The notes below the pieces were generated by a model. The model saw only the letters and a list, made by a program, of their open reading frames with translations. It did not search any database and was not told the origin of the DNA. Shown here one piece after another: positions 23,791-36,010 of a stretch of 64,000 nt of DNA. Both the position numbers and the translations under genes were made by a program. How positions within the stretch are numbered: the stretch's first letter is position 1; each line of letters starts with the position of its first letter. Source of the stretch: Mactra quadrangularis (lineage: Eukaryota > Mollusca > Bivalvia > Venerida > Mactridae); contig CM046311.1 of NCBI GenBank assembly GCA_025267735.1, forward strand, positions 25,337,020-25,401,019, read 5' to 3'.

Positions 23791-25039
23791 CAATTACTGA
23801 ATGAGTTTAGAAACCAATAAATTTTAAAATATAAAATTCACAACAAAATGTTTATAGCACATATGGATCTCTTTTTCGGCGCAGCTGTCTAAGCCAACTT
23901 TTGACCTATATTTCAACCAATACAATTTGCTCTTCCATAGCTGTTTGTCCAATGAAAATCCTTTACGGTATAAAGAAATGGATAAAACACATGACACCAT
24001 TGGCTATTTGTGATAAACTGGTGCGTAGCACGTACAGTAGCTGCTGACTATTTGCTCTGTGTATAATGAGTGACTCACAATGCTCATTGATCACACATTC
24101 GTTGTGGTACGACCCTTGGGGTATAACTAAACTGCTAATATGACTCAGCTCACGCTCGGAATGGGTTTTCATTTTGTCATATGTAGGCCGCCATTGAGCA
24201 TTTCTATCAAATTGTTTTATGTTCGCCAGAAAAGTAACATAAATCGTTTAATCATTCTGGAAAGAAGTGATTTTTAATCGAAAAACCATGGCATTGTTAT
24301 TAAAGATGTTTTTAATTTTAGAATCGAACAGATTCTCCAAATTGACAAATCAGAGAAGTGGCAATATATATTCGGACAAAAATTTCAGTTGAGGCTGAAT
24401 TGCAATTTAGGACAAACTACATTTGACCTATAGTTAATACATGTATGCCGTGCATGACCAACATTTATACTTCAAACTGTGGAAAGCAGAGCGCCGAATA
24501 TCGTTTTTAAAGATATTTCTTGTTATTATTTGGTTTGACACTGTAGCAACACATTGTTGTATAGGTTATATCATGATGGTCAGTCAACTGACTCACTGTA
24601 GCAATAAAAGCTAATTATCTGAATTAGCTGTTATTGAGTTATGCTACAGTCCCATAAACATAAAAATAGCCTTGACAGCACCATACAGGCGCCATGCCAT
24701 CAAGCTCCACAAGGACCTGTACAAACTCTTGCGTACCCTTATGGCTCAGGATGCACATGTCAAAGTCAAATCATGAACAAAAATTGTGGCAGTGTATGGA
24801 TTAAACTTGCATATCTTAAAGCTACTGCTTTGTACGGGTGTGTTGTTTTGTGCCATGTGGGTACCATCACCTTAATATGCAAGGCTGTCTGCACATACAG
24901 ATCCACAACAAGCCATTATTTTATGGGACTGAGGCATTACTAGGCTCATAATATTAACAGTGACTGAAAATTAGAAACTCCATGAAAGTCACCAAGAATC
25001 AAATCCTGGACTGGTAGGCTTGGTTATAAAACAAACAGA
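23791..25039. other. Intron 11, remaining part
   Basis: No gene. At 24540-24650 there are fragments resembling the family-B SINE end ('gtagcaacacattgttgtat', 'ggtcagtcaactgactcac'). The rest is not recognised. Confidence 0.35.
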
Positions 25040-25370
25040 GAACAAGTTTACTTCAAGAAATATGATGTGGAAACCTTACTTAAAGCTGGATTTAAAAACT
25101 TTAACGCAAAAATACAAAGGGAAATAATCCATAATAAAAGCAGGTAGAGTTGTGGTTACTTTCTAATTCTGTTCATCACATGGTATATTATCATTGTATG
25201 AAGTTTCATAAAGATCTGACGATAAATGGCAGAAATATAGGGTAAAGAAAAACTTTAACGCAATTGTTAACAACACCTAAAGCCTGACCGACCACCTGCC
25301 TGACCGCCCACCCGCCTGTGTTTCACCAAACTATAAGCCAAATTTTTTCATTGAATATCTGGCTAAAAAG
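25040..25370 (+). mobile_element. Dispersed repeat, copy 2
   Basis: The same family as 19005-19250 and better preserved at its right end ('ctgaccgaccacctgcctga'). It lies about 95 bp from coding exon 11. Confidence 0.65.
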
Positions 25371-25465
25371 TCGAAATAATGTTATTGACTTTCACAATTT
25401 AACCTCTATACTCTAGAAATACAGATCTATAAAACTATATAATTATGATAAAGTATGATACTTAC

Positions 25466-25628
25466 AAACATGAGCAGTATAAATACATGTAACCCATTGA
25501 AGTCCATTACTTGTAGTATCAGTAATTAAACTAACACCATATGATAGTTGTTCTGGTTCATTAACTAACATGTTTACATCTCTTACATCCTTTCCATAAT
25601 AATACCAATTCATTGTACCATTATTTTT
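25466..25628 (-). CDS. Coding exon 11: FN3-2, second half
   Basis: A phase 0-1 exon of 163 nt ending the second FN3 domain (PEQLSYGVSLITDT, then WVTCIYTAHVC across the splice). The acceptor is CATTTTTTTAG|AAAAAT and the donor CATGTTT|GTAAGTA. Confidence 0.86.
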
Positions 25629-25660
25629 CTAAAAAAATGAAAGTGAAAAATATATTGTAT

Positions 25661-26155
25661 AGTGCGTACACATTGAACCCGACCTTACCTTTCTCATTTG
25701 CATCTTATTATCATTTACACGTATCCCAGCGAAAATCAATACCACGCCTACTGTATACTTCGGCTAGTTACTTATTTAAGATAAAATAAGACATGTATAA
25801 AGTATACACATCACACATGTAAAACAACTCACGATTCAAATGCAATCAAACGGAAACTTGTGTTCTTACATTTTTGAATATAATTGATTATAAAATGGAT
25901 GGGGGATGGCGGTTGTGGGGCTAAAACCCACAACATTTGAATAGGTAGCTAGCCTCATAGTATAATCATCTGGTCCGGTCTATGTGTAATTAACACTCAT
26001 TGTACGCTTTAAATGTACTTTAAAATTAATCCCTGTGTTATAATTACATTTGAGCCTTGACGATATAATCCAAGCACTAATACTACATTCATATTCAATG
26101 TAATGAATATTCTTGCATAAAGGTCAGGTCAGGGTCAACCTGTACGCACTATAAT
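25661..26155. mobile_element. TIR element; related copy at 48497
   Basis: Termini ATAGTGCGTACA and TGTACGCACTAT are inverted, and the similarity continues inward (gacctta.. / ..aaggtcag). The left 300 bp is repeated at 48497-48800. Confidence 0.7.
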
Positions 26156-27410
26156 GTATATAATGGTGTTTTTTATTTGAATGTCAATCTCTGTAGATAT
26201 ATCTAGATCAGAATTCTGGATACATCGGAACGTTTGGATCAATATTTCAGTCCGAAGCTGGTGTTTCAACGTAACCAGTATTTGCGACCATATTCAATAC
26301 TGTAGCGTGCTGTTGTTCTACTCTTTAAATCTGTTGTTTCTTGTAAATATTGCTGTTGGTCCTAACCCTTAATTTCTCCTCAGTATAGAATTGTTTCAAT
26401 GTGAATCGTAAATATATAAAAAACAATGTGAACATCAATATTCTATAAGATTGTTCCCATCAAATTCTTTGTAAAAGAACGACAACTCCTCCCAGAGAAT
26501 AGATTAAAGCCTCATTTGCATGTAAGATATTATAACTAAAAAATCATATAATTACTTTATGAAAAATCTGTTTTTTACAATCTGATGGTCATCTTGTTGA
26601 AAATAAATATTTGAAATGGGCAATAATGTACAGGCACCAATGATCATACAAATATCTTACATTCAATATCCATCTAAAGACAAATTTTTATAATACCCCA
26701 GAGGTGTGAAAAAAATTCACTGATGGGACTAATGAAGATAATGTGTAAGTAACTGTTTGCTACAATCAGTAAAAACAAATGAAACAATTATAATATTTCA
26801 AAGACAGTGCACCAGCAATGTATATTTTCTTCACAAGATTATTGTTTTAATGGTCTGCATAGTATATGATGTGTATTATACAACTTAAGTACACTATAAG
26901 GTGTCGTCACCATGACGATATGGGTTATCTCTAGGCAAGTATACGAAACATATTTTTGACATATCTTCAGACCATTGTTCTTACGTTTTAAAAACAACTG
27001 AAATTTTTTATTCGAATATCAGGATGTCAAAATTGAATGAAAGAATCATAATCCAAACATTTGGATATCGGGACTCTGGTTGACATCCCTAGTTTTACCC
27101 CATATTTCAACATTTTTTCAGTCATATTGACACCCAGGATAACCTTAATTCTCTTGATGTACAATTTTAACCTAGTACTAAGTACAAACCTAGTCAGTAA
27201 GTACAAACCTTCATGGTTTAGTTAGACTTAATTACTTGGAATCAAACAAATAAACTTATTGTACTGGTGACAATTGTGTTATAAATGTTAACCTTGGTAT
27301 GACACTCACATAAATATGACATTTAAAGAGAAACAGCAAGGGCTTTTATCCACATTTAAAATTTGGGGAACCTAGGTACATCATTTGTTGAGTTATCATC
27401 CAGACAAGCA
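26156..27410. other. Intron 10, remaining part
   Basis: AT-rich. A relic of a (gacggaca)n-ended bivalve repeat lies at about 27300-27480. No ORF. Confidence 0.35.
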
Positions 27411-27589
27411 ATTGTCCACAGACGGACAGACAGACAGACGGACAACATCATAACATAATATGTCCTGTATTTCAAACAGGCGTACAAAAATGTTATTATA
27501 AGTCAAGTAAAACAAGAAAATATAATTTCTATACAAAAAAAAACAAAGATCATTGTTTATATGACAAGAGATGACTAATAATGTGCTAC

Positions 27590-27759
27590 CTTACAGCCTC
27601 CTTGTTCTTTAGTACATAAATAAACAATATAACCAGTGATATCACTGACTTCTGGATGATCCCATTGTAAATGTACTGTTTGATTCCATGTAGAAGAGTT
27701 GACATTTTGATCTTCTCTCTGTGATGTTTGATCTACCCTTAATGATGGTTGTATCACAT
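27590..27759 (-). CDS. Coding exon 10: FN3-2, first half
   Basis: A phase 1-0 exon of 170 nt. TVHLQWDHPEVSDITGYIVY is a clear FN3 B-C core (W, P, Y-x-V-Y). The acceptor is TATATACAG|ATGTG and the donor TGTAAG|GTAGCA. Confidence 0.87.
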
Positions 27760-28195
27760 CTGTATATAATAACATAATGTTAATACAATGATTACACTCC
27801 ATACGTACCGTGGGCAATTTGACTGGCAAAATCTCGTTTTCATGAATATGCATGAGGCAAGGGAGACCAATTTTCTTCTAATGAATTTGTGCATTACAAT
27901 TAAATACTCATCAATAACAATGACGTCATACTGGTTTTTTCCCACTTATGATAGAAACCAATGCTAATGTTTATTTTCAAAAAGTGATTGTGTAATTTCA
28001 TTGGCTAGTTTTCAGCAGCTGTTTCCTTGCAAAACCAATGAAACTGCCTCATTAATTATTCATGATTACAAGATTTTTCTAACCAAATGGCCTATAATAC
28101 ATAACACAGCATAGCCGCATGATGTATTGTGGGATAACTGATGATGTCTCACAGTAAGTCTTTAAACAAAACTCGATATAAATATATTCACATAG

Positions 28196-28464
28196 GCGGA
28201 TCCAACAGAGGTCAGGGGGTCCCTGAATTTGGAAAATGTACCTGTCCATTAGTTTATTTCTTGACTGTAAGTCATTTTGAAGTTGCATGAAGCAATTTTT
28301 CAGGGTGCTTAACATAGATTAAATGGTTATGTAGTTTTTATTATCAATTTGTAGCATTTTTTTCCTTCCAAATGTGTACACATAATGTGGTTGAATTTCG
28401 AGGTTTGGACCGCCCCTAGAAAAGTTTGGACCCCCCACCTAGAAAAAAATCCCTGATCCGCCCC
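28196..28464. mobile_element. Element with GGCGGATCC ends, copy 1
   Basis: Begins 'ggcggatccaacagaggtca' and ends 'atccctgatccgcc', an inverted pair. The larger relative at 57031-57500 has the same ends. Confidence 0.55.
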
Positions 28465-28740
28465 AAATGCATATAGTTATTGTTTTGTTAGTTCTCCTAC
28501 CAATTCAAAATATAAAACTATACAAAATAATGTATTCCTTTAAGGTGATCATCTGTGTGCATTAAGATGAACAAGGTGAGCAGTAACAAACCTAACAGTC
28601 AATTTTACATCTATGAAATTATGAAATTCACCAAATCTTAGTGAAACACAACATGTTCAAGTCCATCAGAAGTCATATTTGAAAAAGATAGGAAAAATAT
28701 GTTTAAATACAATAAAGGTTTAAAATAACAATACAAGTAC

Positions 28741-28963
28741 CTTTGCTCCACTTGTCTATAGTAACTGTTGAATTCTCTTTAGAGTATCCTACATCATTGT
28801 AAGGAGATATAGCTACATCATATGTTTCATTACATAATAATTGATCACTACAGAAGAACAAGGCATCTTCAGCTGTTAGTATAGGAGACAATGTACTTGT
28901 TTTAGACTTTATATAAATCTTTAATCCTTTCATGTTACCATTTTGATCTAAGGGTGAAATTGG
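28741..28963 (-). CDS. Coding exon 9: FN3-1, second half
   Basis: A phase 0-1 exon of 223 nt. LDQNGNMKGLKIYIKS is the C-C' region and CNETYDVAISPYNDVG the F-G region of an FN3 domain. It continues directly from CIMLQ of exon 8. The acceptor is TTTATTTTCAG|CCAATT and the donor AGCAAAG|GTACTT. Confidence 0.85.
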
Positions 28964-29415
28964 CTGAAAATAAACAAAAGAAACCAAAATAACTTCGCTG
29001 CAGTTTTCATTGTAGGGTCCAGATAGCAGTGGCCAGTCTTTCTTATCCCTGGTTCTGTACATGGCCTACATCTCTAGACCTGGAGTATAAACCAGGTTGT
29101 CAGAATATACCTTCAGTATCCTACTTTATAAAGAGATCAGTGGAATAATGATGGTAGAAGATTTTATGATCTAACTCCACAAAGATTTGTAGGTTCTGGC
29201 CAGCAAACATACCAAAAACCTTCGGATCCATAGTTAAACTCCAATCCTAAACAAACAGCAGTTTATTCTTTCACACATAGAATGTTACCACAAGTATCTG
29301 GACTAAACCAAACAACCTTCTATAAATGAAAGGTAATAGCTATTTGAAGTCATAGAAAATTCAACTAGGAGGTTAATGAGGAAACAATAAATATGAAATC
29401 AACGAGCAGACATAC

Positions 29416-29513
29416 CTGTAACATAATACAAACTTTTCTCTTAGTATCACTTAGACAATCTGAAGGGTTCCATGAATATCCACCAATAGTAACATTAGGA
29501 CTGGTAGCAGGAA
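29416..29513 (-). CDS. Coding exon 8: FN3-1, first half
   Basis: A phase 1-0 exon of 98 nt giving PNVTIGGYSWNPSDC and KRKVCIMLQ, the A-B strands of an FN3 domain. The acceptor is ATTGTTACAG|TTCC and the donor TTACAG|GTATGT. Confidence 0.82.
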
Positions 29514-30289
29514 CTGTAACAATACAATAATATAATAATCATAACATCATACTGACTGATTGTACATGTATATAAATAAAGACTCCAATAAGTAATCAGC
29601 TGTTTAATTTAAGGGAGATACATGTAAATGACTGAGCCAAAAGTATAGAACCAAGTTAAGTCTTAAAACATTATTAAGAATGTAAGAAATCACATACTAA
29701 TAACATTTGTCACTTATAACATTCAACTGAACAAATTAAAACATTTGGCATACACATAGTTGAAAAGGAAAGTAGAATATTGAGGGAATCTCCTAGCTAT
29801 TTATAGATTTGTTATATGTCATACTTGCTGAAATTAAACATATTCATAGGTCCCTTCTTGTCTTTTCAACATTCTTAAGCGGTTAGGATATCTTTTTAAT
29901 AGAATTACATGTACACTAATGTTGCACAATAACAAGCTCTAGTATCTTCTCATCAGTAAATGCATATTTTAACACTAATCTATCTATAGCTAACCTGACC
30001 CATATGGGCCTTGTCAGGAAACACCCCAAATATCACGATTTAATAATAACTAATAATTAATACATATTTTACATACAATTCATGATATTTTTGTGGTCAG
30101 GGAATATGTGTAAAAATTGAAAAAAAAAATCAGGGAATACGTGAAATCCCTAGACAATGTCAGGGTTTACATGAATTCCCTGACAGAATTTTACGTAGCT
30201 GGGGATTACATGAAATCCCTAAATTTCAGGTATTATGTGAAATCCCTGGTTACACACATTCCCTGTAACATATGTTAATAAAAAATTAC

Positions 30290-30455
30290 CATCACTAAGT
30301 GTTTTAACTTCCAGTGTTCTACTATCACTCCAGAATCCATCGCTAACAGGATGTATACTAACAGTGAGAGTATAGGTTGTAAATTCTTGTAGATTACAAA
30401 TGACAAATTCATGTGCTTGAGGTAAACTTGACACTGATGAAGTATTGATGAATAT
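30290..30455 (-). CDS. Coding exon 7: cytokine-receptor module D2, second half, with degenerate WSXWS
   Basis: A phase 0-1 exon. The FN3 E-G strands include FTTYTLTVSIHP, followed by DGFWSDSRTL, at the place where class I receptors carry WSXWS. Here it is reduced to W-S-D-S. The acceptor is TTTTATCACAG|ATATTC and the donor GATG|GTAATT. Confidence 0.88.
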
Positions 30456-30514
30456 CTGTGATAAAAAAGATGAACAATTATAAAATAACTACACAATTTT
30501 ACCCACACAATTAT

Positions 30515-30780
30515 AATTCAGTTGGTGGATGGGGTAGTGGTTTCAATTCCCAGGCGGGGCATACTTTCATGGAGTTTGGTTATGAAATTATTTATATGGA
30601 CATTCTCCCTCCGACCAATGATTTTAAATTATGTAGGGCAGTTGTAAGTCAATGATGAAAGTGTGCACTAAGTAGTTGGTTAACAGCCAAATTAAAAGAT
30701 TTAGCCTTTTCAGGAGGAGTAAGTAGGTTGACTGACAGCTGTTATATGACCTATACAATGTGTTGCTGCAGTGTAAAAAC
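30515..30780 (+). mobile_element. SINE (family B), near full length
   Basis: The head is weakened ('attcagttggtggatgggg', 'ggtttcaattccc'); the body 'ttctccctccgaccaatg' and the end 'ctatacaatgtgttgctgca' match other copies. It lies in intron 6. Confidence 0.75.
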
Positions 30781-30784
30781 AAAG

Positions 30785-30920
30785 GAACAAACCAACGAAT
30801 GAACCAACGAATGAACCAACGAATGAACCAACGAACGAACGAACGAACGAACAAACAAACAAACAAACAAACCAACCAACCAACCAACCAACCAACCAAC
30901 CAACCAACAAACCAACAAAC
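30785..30920. repeat. (GAAC/AAAC/AACC)n simple repeat
   Basis: Tetranucleotide tract drifting from 'aatgaaccaacg' to 'gaac', 'aaac' and 'caac' runs. A second tract is at 31151-31195. Protein readings on either strand are shadows. Confidence 0.9.
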
Positions 30921-31436
30921 CTACTCTTCCACAAGGCCGGAAACTTCTCCATATTATCTAATCAATGGAGGAAAATTGGCATTATTGTCAAATTTTCATG
31001 GAAGGGTATAACCTCTCCGGGTAGGATTCAAACGCGTACCCCCTTCATGACACAAGATTCCAAACCCGGCACACTACCAACTGCGCTATTGGCCTAGGTT
31101 TCAGATGAGCTTAAGAGGTAACAAAAGCAGAAGAGAAAACAAAACCACTTAACAAACAAACAAACAAACAAACAAACAAACAAACAAACCAACAAACCAA
31201 CAAACCTACTCTTCCACAAGGCCGGAAACTTCTCCATATTATCTAATCAATGGAGGAAAATTGGCATTATTGTCAAATTTTCATGGAAGGGTATAACCTC
31301 TCCGGGTAGGATTCAAACGCGTACCCCCTTCATGACACAAGATTCCAAACCCGGCACACTACCAACTGCGCTATTGGCCTAGGTTTCAGATGAGCTTAAG
31401 AGGTAACAAAAGCAGAAGAGAAAACAAAACCACTTA
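30911..31436. repeat. Perfect 240-bp tandem duplication abutting the exon-6 donor
   Basis: 30911-31151 and 31196-31436 are the same base for base, offset by 285 bp, with an (AAAC)n tract between. The block consists of a truncated family-A SINE plus about 60 bp that ends in the donor of coding exon 6. In the outer copy the donor-like end is broken ('cacttaac' in place of 'cacttaca'). Confidence 0.95.
31206..31385 (-). mobile_element. Truncated tRNA-derived SINE (family A), present twice
   Basis: tRNA-like head on the minus strand ('caatagcgcagttggtag') and body to 'cttccacaag'; the distal tail is missing. The identical partner is at 30921-31100. Confidence 0.8.
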
Positions 31437-31437
31437 C

Positions 31438-31592
31438 ATTTTCAGGATCAATACTAGGTCCCCAGTCACTGGAAACTTTAATCTTTTGTGATTTCGGATA
31501 TTCTGGACGTGAATCTCTTGTACTCCATGACAATGTAATACATGTACTATTGACATCAACGGTACTTAAGTCAGTGACTGGATGAGGTTTGA
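31438..31592 (-). CDS. Coding exon 6: cytokine-receptor module D2, first half
   Basis: A phase 1-0 exon, 155 nt, encoding FN3 strands A-C of D2 (STCITLSWSTRDSR) after the hinge. The donor is GAAAAT|GTAAGTGG. A perfectly duplicated 240-bp intronic block starts right at this donor. Confidence 0.87.
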
Positions 31593-31894
31593 CTGTCAAA
31601 AATGAATAAAATTAATAATTAAGATTTAAACTTTAGGTATTATCAACGACATTCACACAATGCACTTTTAATTCAAGAACTTTTTCTTGTCATATTTATA
31701 ATCATCATCCCTGAACATTATTTACCAACACTTATGCTTATCTTTTATGAAAGAACCAACATTTTCACACTGGAGGAAGGAAAATCAACATAATTGTTAA
31801 AAATGGTAGGTTATCAATGTATTATAGCTACAACAAGAATCAGAATTTGTGCAGAATTTGTGCCGTAATAATGATAACAAGTAAATCTGTGAGC

Positions 31895-32150
31895 TAATGC
31901 TCACTAGTGATACCCCTGCCAAAATCTAAGAATATGCGACAAACAGGAAGTAGATGAGCAAGGAGGATGAAATCGCTTTACACCACATGGGACTATGGGA
32001 TGAAGCAATATGCAAAGTATTATAAAGCTGCTGCATGATATAGTTGCTGAGAAAACTGCGACGGAAATTTCGTAACGAATGGACGGACACACAGACAGAC
32101 AAGGGTAAAACAGTATACCCCCCTCTTCTTCGAAGCGGGGGTATAATTAT
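31895..32150 (+). mobile_element. Bivalve-type repeat end with (ggacagac) tail
   Basis: Contains 'cgaatggacggacacacaga' and ends 'cgaagcgggggtataatta', as in other such repeats. It lies just outside coding exon 5. Confidence 0.5.
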
Positions 32151-32166
32151 ATGATATAAAACAAAC

Positions 32167-32363
32167 CTAAATCTCTAGTATTCCGTCGAAATGTAAATGT
32201 CTTATTTACAACACGATTAGCGCAGGTAGTGTAATTCATCTCTATTTCCATAACAATGTGCTTCATTGTAAAATCTCCTTTCTTTATATCATCCATATAA
32301 CAATAGTTATAATCTTTGTTTAAATTTGGGCAATCCATGAACTTATCAAAAGCTGCCATCCTC
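32167..32363 (-). CDS. Coding exon 5: cytokine-receptor module D1, second half
   Basis: A phase 2-1 exon with the second cysteine pair (MDCPNL and YNYCYMDD, nine residues between) and a further cysteine in NYTTCANR. It ends at the D1-D2 hinge; the joined protein reads RDLVKPHPVTDL, matching the proline-bearing hinge of class I receptors. The acceptor is TTATTTACAG|GAGG; the donor GGTTTG is less common but keeps phase. Confidence 0.88.
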
Positions 32364-32471
32364 CTGTAAATAAAATAAATACTACATGTATTAATGTATG
32401 AGCAGTACACGAATATCAAGGGATATAAAGTCCCATTATGAAAAGTAGCATTGTCCAAAGAAAGTAGGGCA

Positions 32472-32603
32472 GGTTCCGCAAGCAAATCGCTAGCTAGCGA
32501 TTCGTCCTCTGGTACCTCTCTTGCACCAAAAGTGTTAACCATGTGACACTTAATCAAAGGTACCAGGGGACGAATCGCTAGCTAGCGATTTCCTTGCGGA
32601 ACG
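32472..32603. repeat. Hairpin-forming inverted repeat with an inner palindrome
   Basis: Arms 32472-32516 and 32559-32603 are inverted copies with about two mismatches over 44 bp, spacer 42 bp. Each arm contains the self-complementary AATCGCTAGCTAGCGATT. GC-rich against an AT-rich background. It may be a small MITE. Confidence 0.9.
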
Positions 32604-32749
32604 CTCCCGTAGACTTGTCTAATTCACACACCTCTGATGAAATTTTTCAAAAATTAAATTATCACCTAAATGAGTTAATGATATCTACCGTATTTCAAAG
32701 TGAAAGTAGATCAAAAGACAAAACTGAAAGTATTATGGGTACAATAATT

Positions 32750-33035
32750 TTTTTGTGATAGAGCTCTGTCTAAGCTGACGGGGCTACTGCACTTTACCGG
32801 CACGTAGTAATTCACTGGAAGTAGTACTATAACTCTAACCCTAACCCTGTTTGAATAGAAAGGTAAGTGATTTTATTTCAATTTCATGATATTTTCTGTC
32901 TTTATCAGGGGCTGCCGCCCCCGAAACCCCGCTTTTAATGGTCACCATCAGTACCGACTCAATGAAGAATGCAAAGTGACGCATGCGCAGTAGGCATGTA
33001 CCAGTAAAGTGCATTCTAGCCAAGCTGACTTTGTG
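32750..33035. mobile_element. Small imperfect inverted-repeat element
   Basis: The inverted ends share 'ctgcactttaccggcac' and 'accagtaaagtgcat' with 'agctgac/gtcagct' further out. It contains a short telomere-like run 'ctaaccctaaccctg'. Confidence 0.45.
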
Positions 33036-34334
33036 ATACCCTATCTGTAAATAAATTTCTCAATTTATTGGACAAATGCAAAATGACATGCAGGGGATCT
33101 AGAAGAAAAAAGTATTGATCACATTATGTTTAAGATAAAGCCAAGTGATAGAATAAAAACTTCCTCCAAATCACATAATTAAGCACTAAAATTATTTGAA
33201 TCATACACAAAAACTGAATAAAGTCGGCTATTACAAGATCTCAATAACATTAAGATCTCAAATTGGTTTTACTTGTTTAATGTGTTTTATGTTTCAATTA
33301 ACATGGTCCTAAGACAGTTTGCATATCTGTTGTTAATGAATATACATTGTATCTAATTTAGTGGAATTCAGATTGTAAGATATCAGTAGTCAAAAGGTCA
33401 GAAGGAAATTAGTTATTGAGCTTTTGAAATCTTAGGCTATAAAATACTGTTTACATTACACTATCATTTTAAAAGCATATTAATTCATTAAGACATGTTA
33501 TGTAGACAGTGTATTCTGTGTAAATGTTTCATTAAACTTTCATTCCCAAATAACTTTCATATGCTTTAATCATACATACATACATACACATGTACCAAGT
33601 AAATGTATTGCAGGAGGTTTCTTTGGAAAAAGAGAATGTTTGCCCTTCTTGCATCACCCAATTTTTTGTCATGGTATGGAGATTTGGGTTCAAAAAGCTA
33701 TAACTGAGAACTTTGTCAATGGGATAATTTGACATAATACGACCATTTAGAAAAAGACAAAGTTAAACTGAGGGAAAAATTGTTCAACTTATCCGCTGTG
33801 TATTGCAATACATACCAGGATATATTGTGGGTTAATTAGTTGTGCCTATGCTGTATTTAACAGAAACATTGCAAATCTTACATGCACCTACTTGAATCTA
33901 GTCTAACTAAGTCTATATGGTCATTTAGGATTGTGATATATGTTTTGCATATAAGAAAGATGCTTAGATGGAAGAAACAATTACCCCCTTACATCATTGC
34001 AATCAAGCCCCTGGGCACCATGCTAGTCTAACAACTTCCTGTCCCGAAGAATTGCATTCAAAAACATATTTCGCACCAGTTCAGTATTACCAAACTAACA
34101 AGCCCCAGTGGGTTAAATTCTAGTTTAAGTTGAAAGATCAAAACTGACAATTCGCAATACTTTTATTTAGTAAAGGGAAGAATTTTTCAATGAAATAAAG
34201 AATACCACCCAAAACCAGTACTTAAAATTCATACTGCAGGACATATTGCCACAGCTGAGTATTGTAATATAAGGGTACATCCATAGGGTTAATACAATGT
34301 TGATTAAATGAGCTAGATAAAATGTTACACTTAC
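33036..34334. other. Intron 4, part next to coding exon 4
   Basis: AT-rich, no repeat or ORF recognised. Confidence 0.35.
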
Positions 34335-34467
34335 CATCTGAAATTTACAGCAGATTCACTATGATTAACATTTTGACCAGTATATTTCCAGGAACAATTC
34401 ATAGTCTCAATGTAGTTATATACAATACATTCAAAGTCTTTATCTTCTATTATAATGTCAGTCTCAT
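34335..34467 (-). CDS. Coding exon 4: cytokine-receptor module D1, first half
   Basis: Contains the first conserved cysteine pair of class I receptors, C-x10-C-x-W, in FECIVYNYIETMNCSW. A phase 1-2 exon, as expected for this half-module. It ends in AGATG|GTAAGTG, so that the split codon makes W in NFRWRMAAF after splicing. This is the diagnostic element that separates the gene from an ordinary Ig/FN3 adhesion protein. Confidence 0.88.
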
Positions 34468-34509
34468 CTGTCAAAAATTGGCAAAATACTTTATTTATTT
34501 ATTTGAGTA

Positions 34510-34785
34510 ATTAACAGCATGTCAACACAATTTAGGTCATTTTACAGCATCCAGCGCACTTAACCTAGCTTTCCTGGACCATTGTCTATAACCAGTACCC
34601 ATCTACCCATTCCACAAGGCCAGAAACTTCTCTATATTATCTAATCAATGGAGGAAAATTGACATCATTGTCAAATTTTCATGGAAGGGTTTAACCTCCT
34701 CAGTGGGATTGGAACCTGCATCCCCTCGAGCACAAGATTCCAAATCCTGGCAGGCTACCAACTGCGCTATCTGCCAGGGTTCAAA
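34510..34785 (-). mobile_element. tRNA-derived SINE (family A)
   Basis: Minus-strand head 'cagatagcgcagttggtagc' and B box 'ggttccaatccc', full body, tail 'gttgacatgctgttaatt'. It lies 40 bp from coding exon 4. Confidence 0.85.
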
Positions 34786-35286
34786 ATATTTTAATACAAT
34801 ATACTTACAGTAGCTAAGGCATAACAAACAGGAATAGATTTATATTTTACTTTTTCATGGGCTCAAATTTTATTAAGATATTCTATATAAAAGGTGAAAA
34901 ATTTCACTTCTAAATATTGTTAGGAAGTTTTGACCTGAATCAATTTCTAATAAGATCATATTTTGCTAAAATATATAGTATGTATCTACAATCACATTAA
35001 AATTGACTTGTAACATAATAAAGTTAACCCTTTACTGGTCAATTCCCTCTTTTTCAATATTGTATTCCATCACTTCAAGATGGCCATCAGTCCATCACGG
35101 GACTCTAAATAAGTGTCATACCCAGTAACTGGATTTTATAAATTTCTTTAGGTTAGTGTCAAAATATCCTTCAAATTAAGCTGGACATTGAACTGAATGA
35201 ACACATGATAAATTCAATATACTTGACAAACTTATTTATTACCACTCTTCAACTAGATTTTTCAGTTAAAAAAGACAATATATAAA

Positions 35287-35515
35287 CAACTTATTTGGTG
35301 GTAGGGTAGTGTCACAACTTATTTGATGGTAGGGTAGCGTCACAACTTATTTGATGGTAGGGTAGTGTCACAACTTATTTGATGGTAGGGTAGTGTCACA
35401 ACTTATTTGATGGTAGGGTAGCGTCACAACTTATTTGATGGTAGGGTAGCGTCACAACTTATTTGATGGTAGGGTAGTGTAACAACTTATTTGATGGTAG
35501 GGTAGTGTCACAACA
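35287..35515. repeat. 28-bp minisatellite, 8 copies
   Basis: The unit contains 'acttatttgatggtagggta' and 'gtgtcaca'; it varies only at gtgtcaca/gcgtcaca. Non-coding. Confidence 0.95.
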
Positions 35516-35759
35516 CATTGATTTGATGGTGTAGTAGTGTTGATGGTAGCAGCATTATATATATATATAGGACAATAAAAGCTGGACAGGTAAAGTCAGT
35601 ATAATGGGATATAACAACAAAAAATAAACAACAGAAACACAATGTTATAACAAGACCAAAGCAAAAGGCTCAAACCAATATCATGTCATTGACTTGTCAC
35701 TATGAGAATAAATTAACAAAAATGAGTACTAAATTATGCAAGTTGTCTTGATTAGAGGA

Positions 35760-36010
35760 TTTCGTTTTTGGTGGGGTTTTATTAACCCTGTAGCAAGTTC
35801 TTTTATAGGTCATATCACAGCAGTAAGTCAACCTACCAACCATACCTGGAATGGCTAAGTCTCTGAATTAACTGTTTATTAGATACAAGGGGTATTTACT
35901 TCCATTGTAACTGACAACTGCCCTACATGATTTTACGAGTCCAATAGCCATAGACATTATTTCCATGAAAGTATGCCCCTCAAGCAGTAGAATTTTGTGC
36001 ATCAGATTAA
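35760..36010 (-). mobile_element. SINE (family B), decayed
   Basis: Reverse complement of the family-B body ('taggtcatatcacagcagta', 'gccatagacattatttccat'). Confidence 0.6.

Noticed and set aside
29213..29246. 34-nt minus-strand pseudo-exon with good acceptor and donor between exons 8 and 9
   Set aside because: Length is not a multiple of three in a phase 0 intron, and skipping it gives a proper FN3 B-C transition.
30624..30952. Hydrophobic minus-strand ORFs with repeated V-G-W-L and R-S-F-V motifs
   Set aside because: Translation of the tetranucleotide tract 30785-30920.
32835..32850. Interstitial telomere-like repeat
   Set aside because: Only two to three CCCTAA-type units, within a small inverted-repeat element.
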